A stretch of 64,000 nt of DNA from Mycobacterium kubicae (GCF_015689175.1 NZ_CP065047.1:5146001-5210000); one strand, 5' to 3'. Positions 17,718-27,545 are shown, counted from the first letter of the stretch. Notes: generated from the letters alone by a model not told the origin. Numbers and translations are program-made.

Positions 17718-18226
17718 GCTCCCACACCAACGATGTCACCGGGCTCGGGATGGCGTTCGGCACTCTAGAGGAGGGCCGGTCCTGGGTCGGTCGTCGCTCC
17801 GAGCCAAAGCAGGCGTGGTTTCCGATCGACCGATCGATGATCCTCTACTACTGCTCTCTGGTTGAGGACGCCAACCCACGGTACTGGGAGGGCGACGAGT
17901 GCCCACCGGGCCTGCTGATGACCCTGGGCATGAACCCGCAATGGGCGCCCGCGCACCTGCACCGCGAGGACGGGCTTTTCGCGCTCAACGTTCCCCTGCC
18001 CGGCCACCACATCATCAACGCCTCCACCACCACCGAGCTGGAGCGCCGACCCCGAGTCGGTGACCACGTTTGGATAGTCGAGGAGATCGTCTCGCTATCC
18101 GACGAGAAGACGACTCGGCTGGGAACCGGCGTCTTCATCACATCGCTTACCACCTACACCGACCAGCACGGCGAGAACATCGCCCGCAACACCAACGTCC
18201 TGTTCCGCTACGACACAGCCCAGTAA
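17714..18226 (+). CDS. MaoC-like / FAS1-like hydratase subunit
   Basis: This is 170 residues, GTG start overlapping the previous stop. Hot-dog fold features are PIDRSMILYYCSLVEDANPRYWE, CPPGLLMTLGM, HHIINASTTTELERRPRVGDHV and the C-terminal strand GENIARNTNVLFRY. This fits the N-terminal MaoC_dehydrat_N type, which usually lacks the hydratase dyad and pairs with a catalytic hot-dog subunit. That subunit follows 14 bp downstream, making a heteromeric enoyl-CoA hydratase likely. Confidence 0.8.
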   Translation: MSSHTNDVTGLGMAFGTLEEGRSWVGRRSEPKQAWFPIDRSMILYYCSLVEDANPRYWEGDECPPGLLMTLGMNPQWAPAHLHREDGLFALNVPLPGHHIINASTTTELERRPRVGDHVWIVEEIVSLSDEKTTRLGTGVFITSLTTYTDQHGENIARNTNVLFRYDTAQ

Positions 18227-18240
18227 ACCCGGGGGCGCTC

Positions 18241-18693
18241 ATGACCAAGATCAGCACTGCAGACATCAAAGGCCTTACCTTCGATGACGTCATTGTCGGC
18301 GACGAGATCACGCCGGTGTCGATTCCTATCACCTACAAGCGGGTCTGCATGAACGCCGCGGCGACGTGGGACTGGTTCCCGGGCCATCACGATCCGGAGT
18401 ACGCACGCAGCCAGGGCCAGCGAACGATCTACCTGTCGACGCTGTTCTTTCACGGCTTCATCGACCGGGGCCTCACCGACTGGGCGGGCCCCGACGCGCT
18501 CCTGCGCCGGCGCAAGATATCGATGATCAAGTCGATCTACCCGGGACAGACCGCGACCCTTACCGGGCGGGTGGTGGCCAAGCGCCAAGACCGCGGAATG
18601 CGCCTGGTCGACCTGGAACTGGCAGTGTCCAGCGAGGAGGGCATATGCGTGCCCAGTGAGGCGACCTTGCAACTGCCGGCCGGTCGGCGGTAA
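18241..18693 (+). CDS. MaoC-like enoyl-CoA hydratase subunit
   Basis: This is 150 residues. A hot-dog protein with TFDDVIVGDEITPVSIPITY, CMNAAATWDWFPGHHDPEYARSQG (the Asp/His-rich hydratase-2 motif region) and TLFFHGFIDRGLTDWAG. The FPGHHDPEYA segment is where the catalytic Asp/His of MaoC hydratases lies, so this is probably the active subunit of the pair with the gene at 17714. It is last of the coupled AtuA operon. Confidence 0.82.
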   Translation: MTKISTADIKGLTFDDVIVGDEITPVSIPITYKRVCMNAAATWDWFPGHHDPEYARSQGQRTIYLSTLFFHGFIDRGLTDWAGPDALLRRRKISMIKSIYPGQTATLTGRVVAKRQDRGMRLVDLELAVSSEEGICVPSEATLQLPAGRR

Positions 18694-18984
18694 TCGAGAA
18701 CTTCGACAGCCGTCGCTGCATCATCGTTGCCTACGTTCCTGCGCCAGCTCGACCGGGGGACGACCCGCTCTGGATCGCGTAGCTCTGCGGCTCTGGCGAC
18801 GACGGCGCGCGTCGCTTTGAAGGCTGCCGGTAGATCAGTAACAGTGGTTCCTACAAGGCCTGCTTCCTTCTTATACCCACCACTTCAAAGACGACGTGGC
18901 CCCGCGCCAGCGACCTCGATCCGCTATACGCGGGCTTTGGGATGCTACAGGGGGCCGCACCAACGAAAAGCTGGCTGGCTTATC

Positions 18985-20026
18985 GTGATATCCGTTTCCT
19001 CGGATTGGGATCCGAGCCTGACAAGCTACCTCATCGCAACATCCGCACGCGGGGTCCTTCGCCCATTGACGCAAGCACTACCGTCCAACCAGTACGGGCT
19101 TGCTGTGATGGATCGGGTGCTTCGGGCGGCGCTCATCGCGTCCCGCCCACGCCCAGGACTGCGCGTAAGGCTGGTCGACACCGTCTTCGCCGGCGATCGA
19201 GTGAGGGGAGATTGGGTCGTCGCACCGAACGTCAACCCGGACGGGCCACCGATCCTTTACATTCACGGCGGCGCATTTTCGATGTGCTCTCCCAAAACCC
19301 ATCGCGGTCTGCTGGGCGAACTGTCTGCCGCGTCGCTGCGCCCGGTCTTCGCGGTCCGCTATCGATTGGCTCCGCGTTACCCGTATCCGGCGGCTGCTGA
19401 CGACGCACTGAGGGCCTACCGGTGGTTGGCGGGCTCTGAAGAATCGACATCAGCCCGCACGGTAGCGATCGCAGGCTGTCAACGGCAATCGAAAACTGAT
19501 CAGGAGTCGGCCGCGCACTGGTCAGTATTCACTTGCCGCCGACACAGGCGATTCGGCGGGCGGCCAACTGGCGGTCGCGACCTCGTTGGGTGCACTCGCA
19601 CATCGCCTGCCGTTGCCTGACCGCATGCTACTGATGTCCCCCGTCATCGATCTGACGTGTCAGCTGGCGACGGCTCGCGAAATCTGGCGCCGCGATCCTT
19701 TCGCATCCGCCCGATCCGCGTCGCGGGCGCTGAGTCTCTACGTGGGCGACGCCGATCCGCACGACCCCCGCGTCAACGTGCTCGCCACCGACCTCACCGG
19801 CATGCCGCCGACATTGATCCAGGTGGGCGGGAGAGAAATGCTGCTCGACGATTCCCGACGACTCGCCGAGCGCATGCTCGCCGCGGGGTCGTCCGTGCAA
19901 CTTCAGGTGTTTCGCGGTCAAATTCACGTGTTTCAAGCCCTGTTTCGACTCTTGCCCGAGGCGCGTCACGCTTTGCGCCTCAGCGGGGCGTTTCTCGCCG
20001 ACAGCGCTGAACGCAAGTTTCCTTGA
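18985..20026 (+). pseudogene. HSL-family alpha/beta hydrolase, broken by a 68-bp insertion
   Basis: The first frame has the hormone-sensitive-lipase motif LYIHGGAFSMCSPKTHRG (oxyanion hole), RYRLAPRYPYPAAADDALRAY and RTVAIAG. The sequence then leaves frame. The second frame continues QLAVATSLGALAHRLPLPDR, LLMSPVIDLTCQ, PTLIQVGGREMLLDDSRR (Asp region) and GQIHVFQALFRLLPEA (His region). Between them is a 68-bp element at 19477-19544 flanked by CAGGC on both sides. Removing the element and one CAGGC restores AIAGDSAGGQLAVATS, the nucleophile elbow. So a single insertion killed an otherwise intact esterase. The start is uncertain (GTG 18985 or later). Confidence 0.85.
19477..19544. mobile_element. 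68-bp miniature inverted-repeat element with 5-bp target duplication
   Basis: The ends TGTCAACGGCAA and (reverse complement) TGTCGGCGGCAA match at 10 of 12 positions, and the next bases (AAAACTGATCAG / AATACTGACCAG) also match in inverted order. The direct repeat CAGGC flanks it (19472-19476 and 19545-19549). It codes for nothing and must have been moved by a transposase elsewhere. The family is not assigned. Confidence 0.75.
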
Positions 20027-20279
20027 CGCCGGAGCTGAACGCGGGCGCAGCGGCTAGCTGCGCGGCGACCGCCTTTGCGCGCCACTGGGAGCCCGTTGAC
20101 AAGTCAGATATGCATGTATTAATTTTGACATTATTGGGCGTAATGTAAACAGCTGGTCGGTTCCTCATCGCGAGCAGGCCGCCAACGACGACCACAGGCC
20201 GGGGAGCGACAATGGTTAACCCGCTACACGCGCCCGTCGATAAAGCCATAAAGCCCGGGAACGGTTATCTTCGGTCATC
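20027..20279. other. P450 upstream region
   Basis: This is an AT-richer 250-bp gap with TTGACA around 20097 and a further TTGACATTATT about 30 bp on, plus TTAACC near 20216. Promoter-like, but no clear operator. No gene seen. Confidence 0.3.
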
Positions 20280-21676
20280 TTGATTCCCGCGCCGCAACGG
20301 GTGGACGACGGACTTCGCCGGTGGAGTCGGCGGTGGCCAGTGCGTGAACTGGCAGCCCCCCGGCTGGAAGCGGATTGCGACCGGTTCTCGGTGATGCCGG
20401 GCTCCCCTTGGTCGGGCACACCCTCGACTACATCCGGTTTGGGTCCGACCTGGGCAGAGAGCGCTACGAGCGGTTCGGTTCTGTCTCGTGGATGGGAGCG
20501 TTCGGTACCAAAATGGCGGTCATCGCGGGCCCCCAAGCTACCCAAGAGGCGCTCACCACCAACGCAAAGGCGTTCTCGCAAGACGGCTGGGCCTTTCTCA
20601 TCGACGCGTTCTTCCACCGCGGATTGATGCTGATGAGCTTTGACGAACACCTCATGCACCGGCGCATCATGCAGGAGGCCTTCACGCGGCCGCGACTGGC
20701 CGGCTACGTCACCCAAGTGACCCCTTGCGTCCGCGCAACCCTGCCCACGTGGCCGACCGGCCCGTCCGTCCGCATGTACCCGCTGTTGAAAAACCTGACC
20801 CTCGACATCGCCACCGATGTGTTCATGGGTGGCCGAGGCAAAGACAGCAGCGACGCCATTAACCAGGCGTTCGTCGCTACGGTACGCGCGGCCAGCTCAC
20901 TCGTCCGCGCGCCGCTTCCCGGCACCCGCTATCGCGCCGGGGTCCGCGGCCGACGGGTGCTTGAGGAGTACTTCGCCCGGCACTTGCCGGCCGCCCGGGC
21001 CGGCGACAGCAATGACCTGTTCTCGGCGCTGTGCCATGCCAGCACCGAAGACGGGCAACGTTTCAGTGACTCCGATGTCATCAACCACATGATTTTTCTG
21101 ATGATGGCCGCTCACGACACATCGACGATCACCACCACCGCGGTAACTTATTACCTGGCAAAGCATCCAGAATGGCAGGATCGGGTTCGCGCCGAAAGCG
21201 ATGTTCTCGGCGACCGGTCACCGGAGATCGATGATTTGGAAGGGCTCAGGTCCCTCGATCTGGTGATCAAGGAATCCATGAGACTCGTGGCGCCGGTTCC
21301 GCTAGTGATGCGCAAAACAGTGGAAGACACCGCAATAGACGGCCACTACATCCCCTCCGACACGCTTGTGGCGATCACTCCCGCCGTCAACCATTTCGTC
21401 CGCGAAGTCTGGCATAACCCGGATCGCTTCGACCCCTTACGTTTCGACGTCCCACGCCGCGAAGACCAAGCCCATCGCTTCGCGTGGCTGCCGTTCGGGG
21501 GTGGCGCGCACAAATGCATCGGTATGCATTTCGGCACCCTCGAGGTGAAAGCGATCCTGCACCAGATGCTGCGCACGTTCACCTTCGGCCTCGACACCGA
21601 TTACCGCATCCGTTGGGACAACACATCGCTGCCGATCCCGGTCGACGGGTTACCGATCAGGCTCCACCACCGATGA
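20280..21676 (+). pseudogene. Cytochrome P450 with a frameshift in a C6 tract
   Basis: From about residue 33 on this is a complete P450: LPLVGHTLDYIRFG, I-helix MMAAHDTSTITTTAV (oxygen-binding AxxDT), ESMRLVAPVPLVMRK (ExxR), DRFDPLRF and the heme loop FGGGAHKCIGMHFG. The N-terminus (MIPAPQRVDDGLRRWSRRWP, VRELAAP) is in another frame starting at TTG 20280. The two frames join if the run of six C at 20356-20361 had seven, giving AAPPAGSGLRPVLGDAG. The gene is thus either recently inactivated, slippage-prone or affected by a sequencing error. Without the correction the only start in the main frame is a TTG at 20375, so a near-full-length protein is still possible. Its stop overlaps the next start (ATGA). 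Confidence 0.8.
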
Positions 21677-22329
21677 AGTTAGAGTTCGCGCGGTTCCTTG
21701 CACCCACCGAATTCCTCGACTGGAAACACGATGCCGTGCAGCAGTTCACCGAATCGGCGACGCGTAACGCCATTGATTCCGTCGATAAGGCGTGCCGCAT
21801 CTTCACCGCTGTCCGTGATTCGATCTGGTACGACCCGTATTCCGTCTCCGACGACCCGTGCCAGTACCGAGCCAGCGCGGTCGCCGTCGCCGAGCGCGCC
21901 TACTGTGTCCCCAAGGCGGTGCTCTTGACGGCTGCGTGTCGCGCCGCGGGGATTCCGGCGCGGTTGGGTTTCGCCGACGTCCGCAACCATCTGCAGACCC
22001 CGAGTCTCCGTGAACGGATGGGTGGCTCGGACGTTTTCGTCTACCACGGCTACAGTCAAATGCTGCTGAATGGCCGGTGGGTCAAGGCCACGCCGGCGTT
22101 CAACCGCGAGTTATGCGCGCGCTTCGGGGTCCCTCCTATCGAATTCGACGGTCAGCGAGACGCCATGTTGCACGCTCACACAGGCGACGGCTCCCAACAC
22201 ATGGAATACCTCCATGACCGTGGCGTTTTCGACGACCTTCCCCTCACGGAAATCATCGACGCGCTGCGCGACAACTACAGCGAACTCATCTACGAACCTC
22301 CGCCCATATCAGACTCGTTCACCAATTAA
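21673..22329 (+). CDS. Transglutaminase-fold protein
   Basis: This is 218 residues, ATG overlapping the P450 stop. KACRIFTAVRDSIWYDPYSV, YRASAVAVAERAYCVPKAVLLTAACRAAGIPARLGFADVRNH and VYHGYSQMLLNGRWVKATPAFN match the transglutaminase-like domain. The Cys of AYCVPKA, the His of YHGYSQM and an Asp/Asn further on would form the triad. Such proteins in bacteria act as peptidases or amide-forming enzymes. Coupling to the P450 suggests a shared pathway, but the substrate is not evident. Confidence 0.8.
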   Translation: MKLEFARFLAPTEFLDWKHDAVQQFTESATRNAIDSVDKACRIFTAVRDSIWYDPYSVSDDPCQYRASAVAVAERAYCVPKAVLLTAACRAAGIPARLGFADVRNHLQTPSLRERMGGSDVFVYHGYSQMLLNGRWVKATPAFNRELCARFGVPPIEFDGQRDAMLHAHTGDGSQHMEYLHDRGVFDDLPLTEIIDALRDNYSELIYEPPPISDSFTN

Positions 22330-22405
22330 CAGTTTGAAAGATTATGCTTGTGCAAAGCACTAATGCGGGATATCTCACGGCAGCTAACCGAAAGGACGCC
22401 TCCCT

Positions 22406-23548
22406 ATGACAGCCGCCTCACCCTGGCTCAACCCGGAATTGGAAGCGCTTCGTGATCTCGCCGCAAAGTTCGTTGCCACTGAGATTGCACCCCACTCAGA
22501 GCGCTTCGCCGAGCAACACCATGTCGACCGGGCGGTGTGGGAACGAGCAGGCGAGCTGGGCCTGCTGTGCATGTCGATGCCGGTCGAATACGGCGGCGGC
22601 GGCGGGACATTCGCACACGAGGCAGTTCTGCTCGAAGAGCAAGCTCGAATCGGGGACAGTTCGTGGGGCGCCGGCCTGCACAGCGGCATCGTCGCACACT
22701 ACATCCTGCACTACGCCCGGGAAGACCTGAAAAGGCAGTGGCTGCCCAAGATGGCGTCGGGCGAATTGATCGGTGCCATTGCGATGACGGAGGCCGGAAC
22801 CGGATCTGATCTTCAAAGCGTGAAGACGCGCGCCGTCCTCGATGGGGACGAGTACGTCATCACCGGCTCGAAGACGTTCATCACCAATGGTCAGCAAGCC
22901 GATCTCATTGTCGTCGTGGCCAAGACCGACCATACTCAAGGTGCCAACGGTATTTCGCTGATTGTCGTGGAAGCCGATCGCCCCGGGTTCCGGAGAGGAC
23001 GAGTCCTCAGCAAAATAGGTCAGCGCGGTCAGGACACATCTGAATTGTTTTTCGACGGCGTGCGCGTCCCCAAGACGCATCTGCTAGGCGACACCGAGGG
23101 GCAAGGTTTCATCCAGCTGATGACGCAACTGCCGCAGGAGCGACTAATCGTTGCGGTCGGAGCGGTTGCCGCCATGGAATTGGCCTTGCAGCAGACGGTC
23201 AAATACACGCGCGAACGAGAGGCCTTCGGACGAACGATCTTCGGGTTCCAGAACACCAAGTTCACCCTGGCCGAAGCGGCCACTGAAACAAGGATTGCGC
23301 GAGTATTCCTCGACCACTGCATCTGCCTACACCTCCAGGGCCAGCTCGACGTGCAAACTGTCGCGATGGCCAAATGGTGGACGACGGAACGGGCGATGAA
23401 AGTCCTCGACGACTGCCTGCAGCTGCACGGCGGGTACGGATACATGACGGAATATCCGATTTCGCGTCTCTGGGTTGATCAGCGAGTACAGAAAATCTAC
23501 GCGGGGTCTAACGAAATAATGAAAGAGATTATTTCGAGGTCGCTTTGA
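22406..23548 (+). CDS. Acyl-CoA dehydrogenase (FadE-type)
   Basis: This 380-residue enzyme starts MTAASPWLNPELEALRDLA, with AAGGA in the preceding bases. Motifs: MPVEYGGGGGTFAHEA, LIGAIAMTEAGTGSDLQSV, ITGSKTFITNGQQADL, VEADRPGFRRGRVLSKIGQRGQDT, EREAFGRTIFGFQNTKFTLAE, QLHGGYGYMTEYPISRLWVDQRV and YAGSNEIMKEIISRSL. The Glu in SNEIM is the likely catalytic base. It is the closest to typical FadE proteins of the three here. Its 3' side is immediately followed by the IS cluster. Confidence 0.93.
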   Translation: MTAASPWLNPELEALRDLAAKFVATEIAPHSERFAEQHHVDRAVWERAGELGLLCMSMPVEYGGGGGTFAHEAVLLEEQARIGDSSWGAGLHSGIVAHYILHYAREDLKRQWLPKMASGELIGAIAMTEAGTGSDLQSVKTRAVLDGDEYVITGSKTFITNGQQADLIVVVAKTDHTQGANGISLIVVEADRPGFRRGRVLSKIGQRGQDTSELFFDGVRVPKTHLLGDTEGQGFIQLMTQLPQERLIVAVGAVAAMELALQQTVKYTREREAFGRTIFGFQNTKFTLAEAATETRIARVFLDHCICLHLQGQLDVQTVAMAKWWTTERAMKVLDDCLQLHGGYGYMTEYPISRLWVDQRVQKIYAGSNEIMKEIISRSL

Positions 23549-23598
23549 CAAGATAGCGACGACCGAACGCCCGGTGTATCAACGCAGATGAGGATCTG

Positions 23599-24206
23599 CT
23601 ACTTGAGACAGGCAAGCTCCACCGCAGATAAAGCCATCGAATGGATCACGGCGCAGGCCAGCAGTACACCGCCGAGGTATGTTAGGGCGTACTTGTCGTA
23701 GCGGGTCGCGATGCCGCGCCACTGCTTGAGCCGATTGAAGCCACGTTCGACGGTGTTGCGCAGCGCGTAGATCTCGGCGTCGAACGCCGGTGGGCGGCCG
23801 CCGGCGGATCCCTTGGCCTTGCGGCGGTCGATCTGATCTCGACGTTCGGGAATCGTGTGCTTGATTCTGCGGGAACGCAATTGGGTACGGGTGCTCGGAT
23901 GCGAATACGCCTTGTCGGCGAGCAACCGGAAATCGTCAGCGGACTGGTCTGAATCCCTGCATGTCGCGGCGTAATCATCGAGCAGCGCCATCAATTGCGG
24001 GTTGTCGCCGGCTTGGCCGGCGGTGAGCCGGACCGCCACGGGAGCTTCGCGAGGATCAGTCAGCGCGTGGATCTTGGTGGTCAGCCCGCCGCGGGAACGC
24101 CCGATCGCATGATCGTCGGGCTCATCGGCAGATTTCTTGTAATTCGAATTCGACAGTGCCCCCTGTGCACAACGTGTCCGAACGGGCGCCCGCCGAGTGT
24201 TGATGG
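23599..24206 (-). pseudogene. IS5-family transposase, C-terminal part
   Basis: The frame reads NYKKSADEPDDHAIGRSRGG, LTTKIHALTDPREAPVAVRL, LLADKAYSHPSTRTQ (second Asp), KHTIPERRDQIDRRKAKG, then RNTVERGFNRLKQWRGIATR (catalytic Glu in the NTVERGFNRLK motif) and ends ALSAVELACLK. IS427-group transposases are often made from two overlapping frames. The frame change between the two halves here may therefore be normal programmed frameshifting rather than decay. It is separated from its N-terminal half by the ISL3 insertion. Confidence 0.85.
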
Positions 24207-25681
24207 GGCTCTGCGGAAATGAGCGTGCAGCAGTGGTTGGCGGATATCCGCGGTGGGGGTTCGTGTCGTTGAGCTGAGGTGGGGCCTCGGTGGGTGACGA
24301 TTCAGGTTCCTACACGCCGCTTCACCAACACCACCGAGGTGACCCTTGCCTGAGGCTACTGCCTGCCCGCCGTCGGTTGTTGCCGACACGATCATGCGCA
24401 CCATCGAGTTGGGGGTGACGATCACCGACGCCGCGGTCGACGAGAAGACGACGACGATCTTCTGCAGGCCGGTGGCCTGTGACGCCAGGTGTCCGGACTG
24501 CGGCCGGGAGGGCCGCTACCGCGACACTGTGACTCGGCCGTTGACGGATCTGCCGGTGGCCGGCTACCCGCTGGTGCTGCAGGGTGCCCTACCTCGCTAC
24601 CGCTGCACAACGCCAGCGTGTGGGCGGGCAGTGTTCAACCAGGATCTGGGCAAGTTGGCGGCCCCGCGCTCATCGACGACGCGGCGCTGTGCCCGGTATG
24701 TATTGCGGCGGTTGATGATCGACCGCACCACCATTTCGGCGATCGCCGCCGAACTCGGGGTGTCCTGGCATACTGTCAGCTCCATCGCGATGCGTGCGAC
24801 CGCCGGCCTGATCGCCACAACCGGGCCGGATCGGCTGGCCGGGGTGACGGTGATCGGTGTCGATGAGCATCGCTGGGCGCCTCGGCGTCGCGGCACAGAG
24901 GGGTTCGTCACGCTGATCATCGACCTCACGCCTACCCACGACCAGACCGGCCCGGCACGCCTGCTCGACCTGGTCGAAGGACGCTCAGCGACCGCACTGG
25001 CCACGTGGTTGGCCGCCCAACCCACCGACTTTGCCCGGGCCGTGGAGGTCATTGCGATGGACGGGTTCGCCGGCTACAAGACCGCCGCCACCGAGGTCAT
25101 CCCGGACGCGGTCACCGTGATGGACCCCTTCCACGTTGTGGCTTTGGCCGGGACCAAGCTCGACCTGATCCGCCAACGCATCCAGCAGCAGACCCTGGGT
25201 CGGCGCGGACACACCGGTGACCCGCTCTATGGGATCCGGCGCATCGCCCGAACCCGCCTGCAGCTGCTCTCCCCACGCCAATACACCCGGCTGACCGAGG
25301 TGCTCGACGGCGACGACCATCTCGCCGTCAAGGTCGCCTGGCTGATCTATCAGAAGATCATCGCCGCCTACGCCGACCCGAACCGACGTCACGGCAAGAA
25401 GGCAATGACCAGGCTGATCGAGTCGATACGGCGCGGCGTACCCGCCGGATTGGAGGAGATCGCCCAACTCGGCCGCACGCTATCGCGCCGCCGCGCCGAC
25501 ATCCTGGCCTTCTTCGACCACCACGTCTCCAACGGACCCACCGAGGCCATCAACGGCCGCCTGGAAGCATTGCGCCGCAACGCCCTCGGATTCCGCAACC
25601 TCACCCACTACCGTTGGCGCTCACTACTACACAGCGGAGCACTCCACCAACTTGTCAATGCACTCTGAATTACGAAGAGCC
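24207..25681 (+). mobile_element. ISL3-family insertion sequence with 8-bp target duplication
   Basis: The ends are imperfect inverted repeats beginning GGCTCTGCGG (24207) and, reverse-complemented, GGCTCTTCGTAATTC (from 25681). GTTGATGG is directly repeated on both sides (24199-24206 and 25682-25689). An 8-bp duplication is the ISL3 family's hallmark. Length is 1475 bp with one intact transposase gene. Confidence 0.93.
24346..25668 (+). CDS. ISL3-family transposase
   Basis: This is 440 residues, complete. The N-terminal zinc-binding part (CDARCPDCGREGRYRD, CTTPACGRAVF) is followed by an HTH (RTTISAIAAELGVSWHTVSS), the first catalytic Asp in VIGVDEHRWAPRR, the second in VMDPFHVVALAG, and the Glu region NGPTEAINGRLEALRRNALGF. 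The start is TTG 24346 after GAGGTGA; ATG 24394 is an alternative. It is intact and probably recently active, given its perfect target duplication. Confidence 0.92.
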   Translation: MPEATACPPSVVADTIMRTIELGVTITDAAVDEKTTTIFCRPVACDARCPDCGREGRYRDTVTRPLTDLPVAGYPLVLQGALPRYRCTTPACGRAVFNQDLGKLAAPRSSTTRRCARYVLRRLMIDRTTISAIAAELGVSWHTVSSIAMRATAGLIATTGPDRLAGVTVIGVDEHRWAPRRRGTEGFVTLIIDLTPTHDQTGPARLLDLVEGRSATALATWLAAQPTDFARAVEVIAMDGFAGYKTAATEVIPDAVTVMDPFHVVALAGTKLDLIRQRIQQQTLGRRGHTGDPLYGIRRIARTRLQLLSPRQYTRLTEVLDGDDHLAVKVAWLIYQKIIAAYADPNRRHGKKAMTRLIESIRRGVPAGLEEIAQLGRTLSRRRADILAFFDHHVSNGPTEAINGRLEALRRNALGFRNLTHYRWRSLLHSGALHQLVNAL

Positions 25682-25689
25682 GTTGATGG

Positions 25690-26018
25690 GCACGCACGTT
25701 GGTCGAATCGACTGATAACAGCTTTTCGATGTCGGCGTGCACGTCGGCGTCGAACCCGAACGAGGCCGCGACCCGGGCGAACATCTCGTCGTACGTGCCG
25801 TCCAGCGACCACCGGTGATGGCGTTTCCACACTGTTTGCCACGGCCCGAATTCGGCGGGCAGGTCCCGCCACGGGCATCCTGTGCGAAAATGCCAGGCGA
25901 TCGCTTCCAGGATCAGCCGGTGATCACGAAACCTGTTGCCTCGCTTACCGTCATGCGACGGCATCAACGGCTCGACCACCGCCCAAAACTCATCACAAAT
26001 CACACCCGTCCGTGTCAC
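25690..26018 (-). pseudogene. IS5-family transposase, N-terminal part
   Basis: The protein begins MTRTGVICDEFWAVVEPLMP and shows ILEAIAWHFRTGCPWRDLPA, EFGPWQTVWKRHHRWSLDGT and the first catalytic Asp in LLSVDSTNVRAHQ. The codons after AHQ come from the inserted ISL3 element. The other half is at 23599-24206. Confidence 0.85.
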
Positions 26019-26030
26019 GAGATCGATCTT

Positions 26031-27305
26031 GGCTGCGGGCGGGTTGATGACGCTCGAAGGCCAGGGTTTGAGTCCAGGCGATCAGGTCGCCAGCCAGGGC
26101 GACGACTTCGAGCCAGATCCGGTTGGCCCGGTAGCTGTGGAAAGGCAGGTTACGCAGGCCGGTGTCCTTCAGACAGCGGATACGGTCTTCGGCGCGGGCG
26201 CGTTGGCGGTGACGCACTTCCAGGGTCGGCAGCGTCCAGCCGGTTCCGCGAGTGTTGGTCGCAAAGCAGGTGATTCGCCAGCCGTTATGGTCGGTCAGCC
26301 GTAGCTGGGCACCGGGGTGAGGACGTTCACGGCGGGCGATGACTCGCATCCCGCGTGGCCATTCCTGGGGGCCGTACTTGGCCGGCGAACGGGTGGGTTT
26401 GACCGGGGTCGGCATCCAGTTGGTGAGCTCGGCGACCTGCGCACCCTCACGAGGTGCGCCGTCACTGTCGAGCGCAGCCACCCAAGCCTGCTCGGGAATC
26501 GTCTCGATCGCGGCCTGGACAGGGCCGTGAGCGGGAAACCCGATGGAATAGTGCAATCCGGCGTCGGTGAGGTGATGCAGGAATGCTTTAGACGCCCCGC
26601 CGGCATCGGCGCGCACCAGCACCTGGCCCCGCTCGGCGGCGGGCAGTTGTTCCAGCGCGGCGCCCAGCACTGTGATGTGATCAGAACTATTGAACGGCGA
26701 GGCCTTTCCGGGCGTAGGTCCAGCGCCAGAGTTTCTCCGGTGCCGTGCTCGCCATGGTCGACAAAAGCGCACATCGGGGCGAACCCATAAGACATCTTGT
26801 GGGTCGCCTCAGCGCCCTCCTTATCCGAATGCGCCGCCACCAGGGTGGCATCGATATCGACGATGACCTGCCCACCCTCTCGTGTTCCCGGTGTTCCCGC
26901 CAGCGGCCGACGCCGTGACCAGACCCGGTCACGGGCTGCAGCGTGTGCCGAGCGCAGCGCCATGACCGCAGCATCGGTGGTGGCGTCATCGACGGCCAAC
27001 GCCGCAAACAACCGAGACACAGTCGGGTCGGAGGCCACGACTCCGAACAAGTCGCGCTGCGCACGGACTGCGGCCACATCGGCCAAACAGTCACCACCGA
27101 GCGCGACCGCGATCGCCACGTCAAGCAGCACCTTGCCCGGATCATGGCGGGCCCGCGCCAGCCGCCACGGCCCCAGCGCCCTCGATAGGACAAGCCCCAG
27201 GCCCGCAACCCGGATCGTCTCGTTCATCATCGCCGCGCCCGATGACGTCACCAACGACTCGCGGACATCATCGACGACCAGCCCACCAACTGCGTTACGC
27301 TTCAC
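26031..27305 (-). pseudogene. IS1380-family transposase, frameshifted and 3'-truncated
   Basis: The first frame (from 27305) has LDVAIAVALGGDCLADVAAV, ASDPTVSRLFAALA, QVIVDIDATLVAAHSDKEGA (first Asp), THKMSYGFAPMCAFVDHG and GETLALDLRP. Near 26700 it moves to the frame reading PGKASPFNSSDHITVLGAAL, QVLVRADAGGASKAFLHHL and, in the C-terminal part, AEDRIRCLKDTGLRNLPFHS. It stops being IS1380-like at AWTQTLAFERHQPA, where the IS5-family element begins. So the IS5 element probably inserted into it or deleted its end. No matching remnant is visible on the other side of the IS5 element. Confidence 0.85.
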
Positions 27306-27545
27306 CTACGGAGTTGCCTTCCTGCTTGAGGATCTTGAGACTTCAGCAATCCCAAGAATTCCCTGCAGGACAGGCGCTTCCGTGCATTACACGCCGTCAC
27401 AACCCCCAACGACATGAAACCTCGAGGCTAGCATTGTGAAGTCGGCGATCTGGGCCCCTCCCGTCCGATCGCGAGGGGTCTGTCGAACGTGCAGACCGCT
27501 ACCGTCCTCACTCCTTCGCGCGTTACAGCGGACCCCATACAGATA

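Larger units (their letters stand above)
23590..26030 (-). mobile_element. IS5-family element (IS427-like), interrupted by an ISL3-family element
   Basis: Two transposase parts face the minus strand on either side of the ISL3 element: the N-terminal part (stop-side 25690, start 26018) and the C-terminal part ending at 23599. The element ends are placed approximately, from weak matches between sequence near 23590-23612 and 26010-26030. Removing 24207-25689 restores the middle of the transposase region. Confidence 0.7.
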
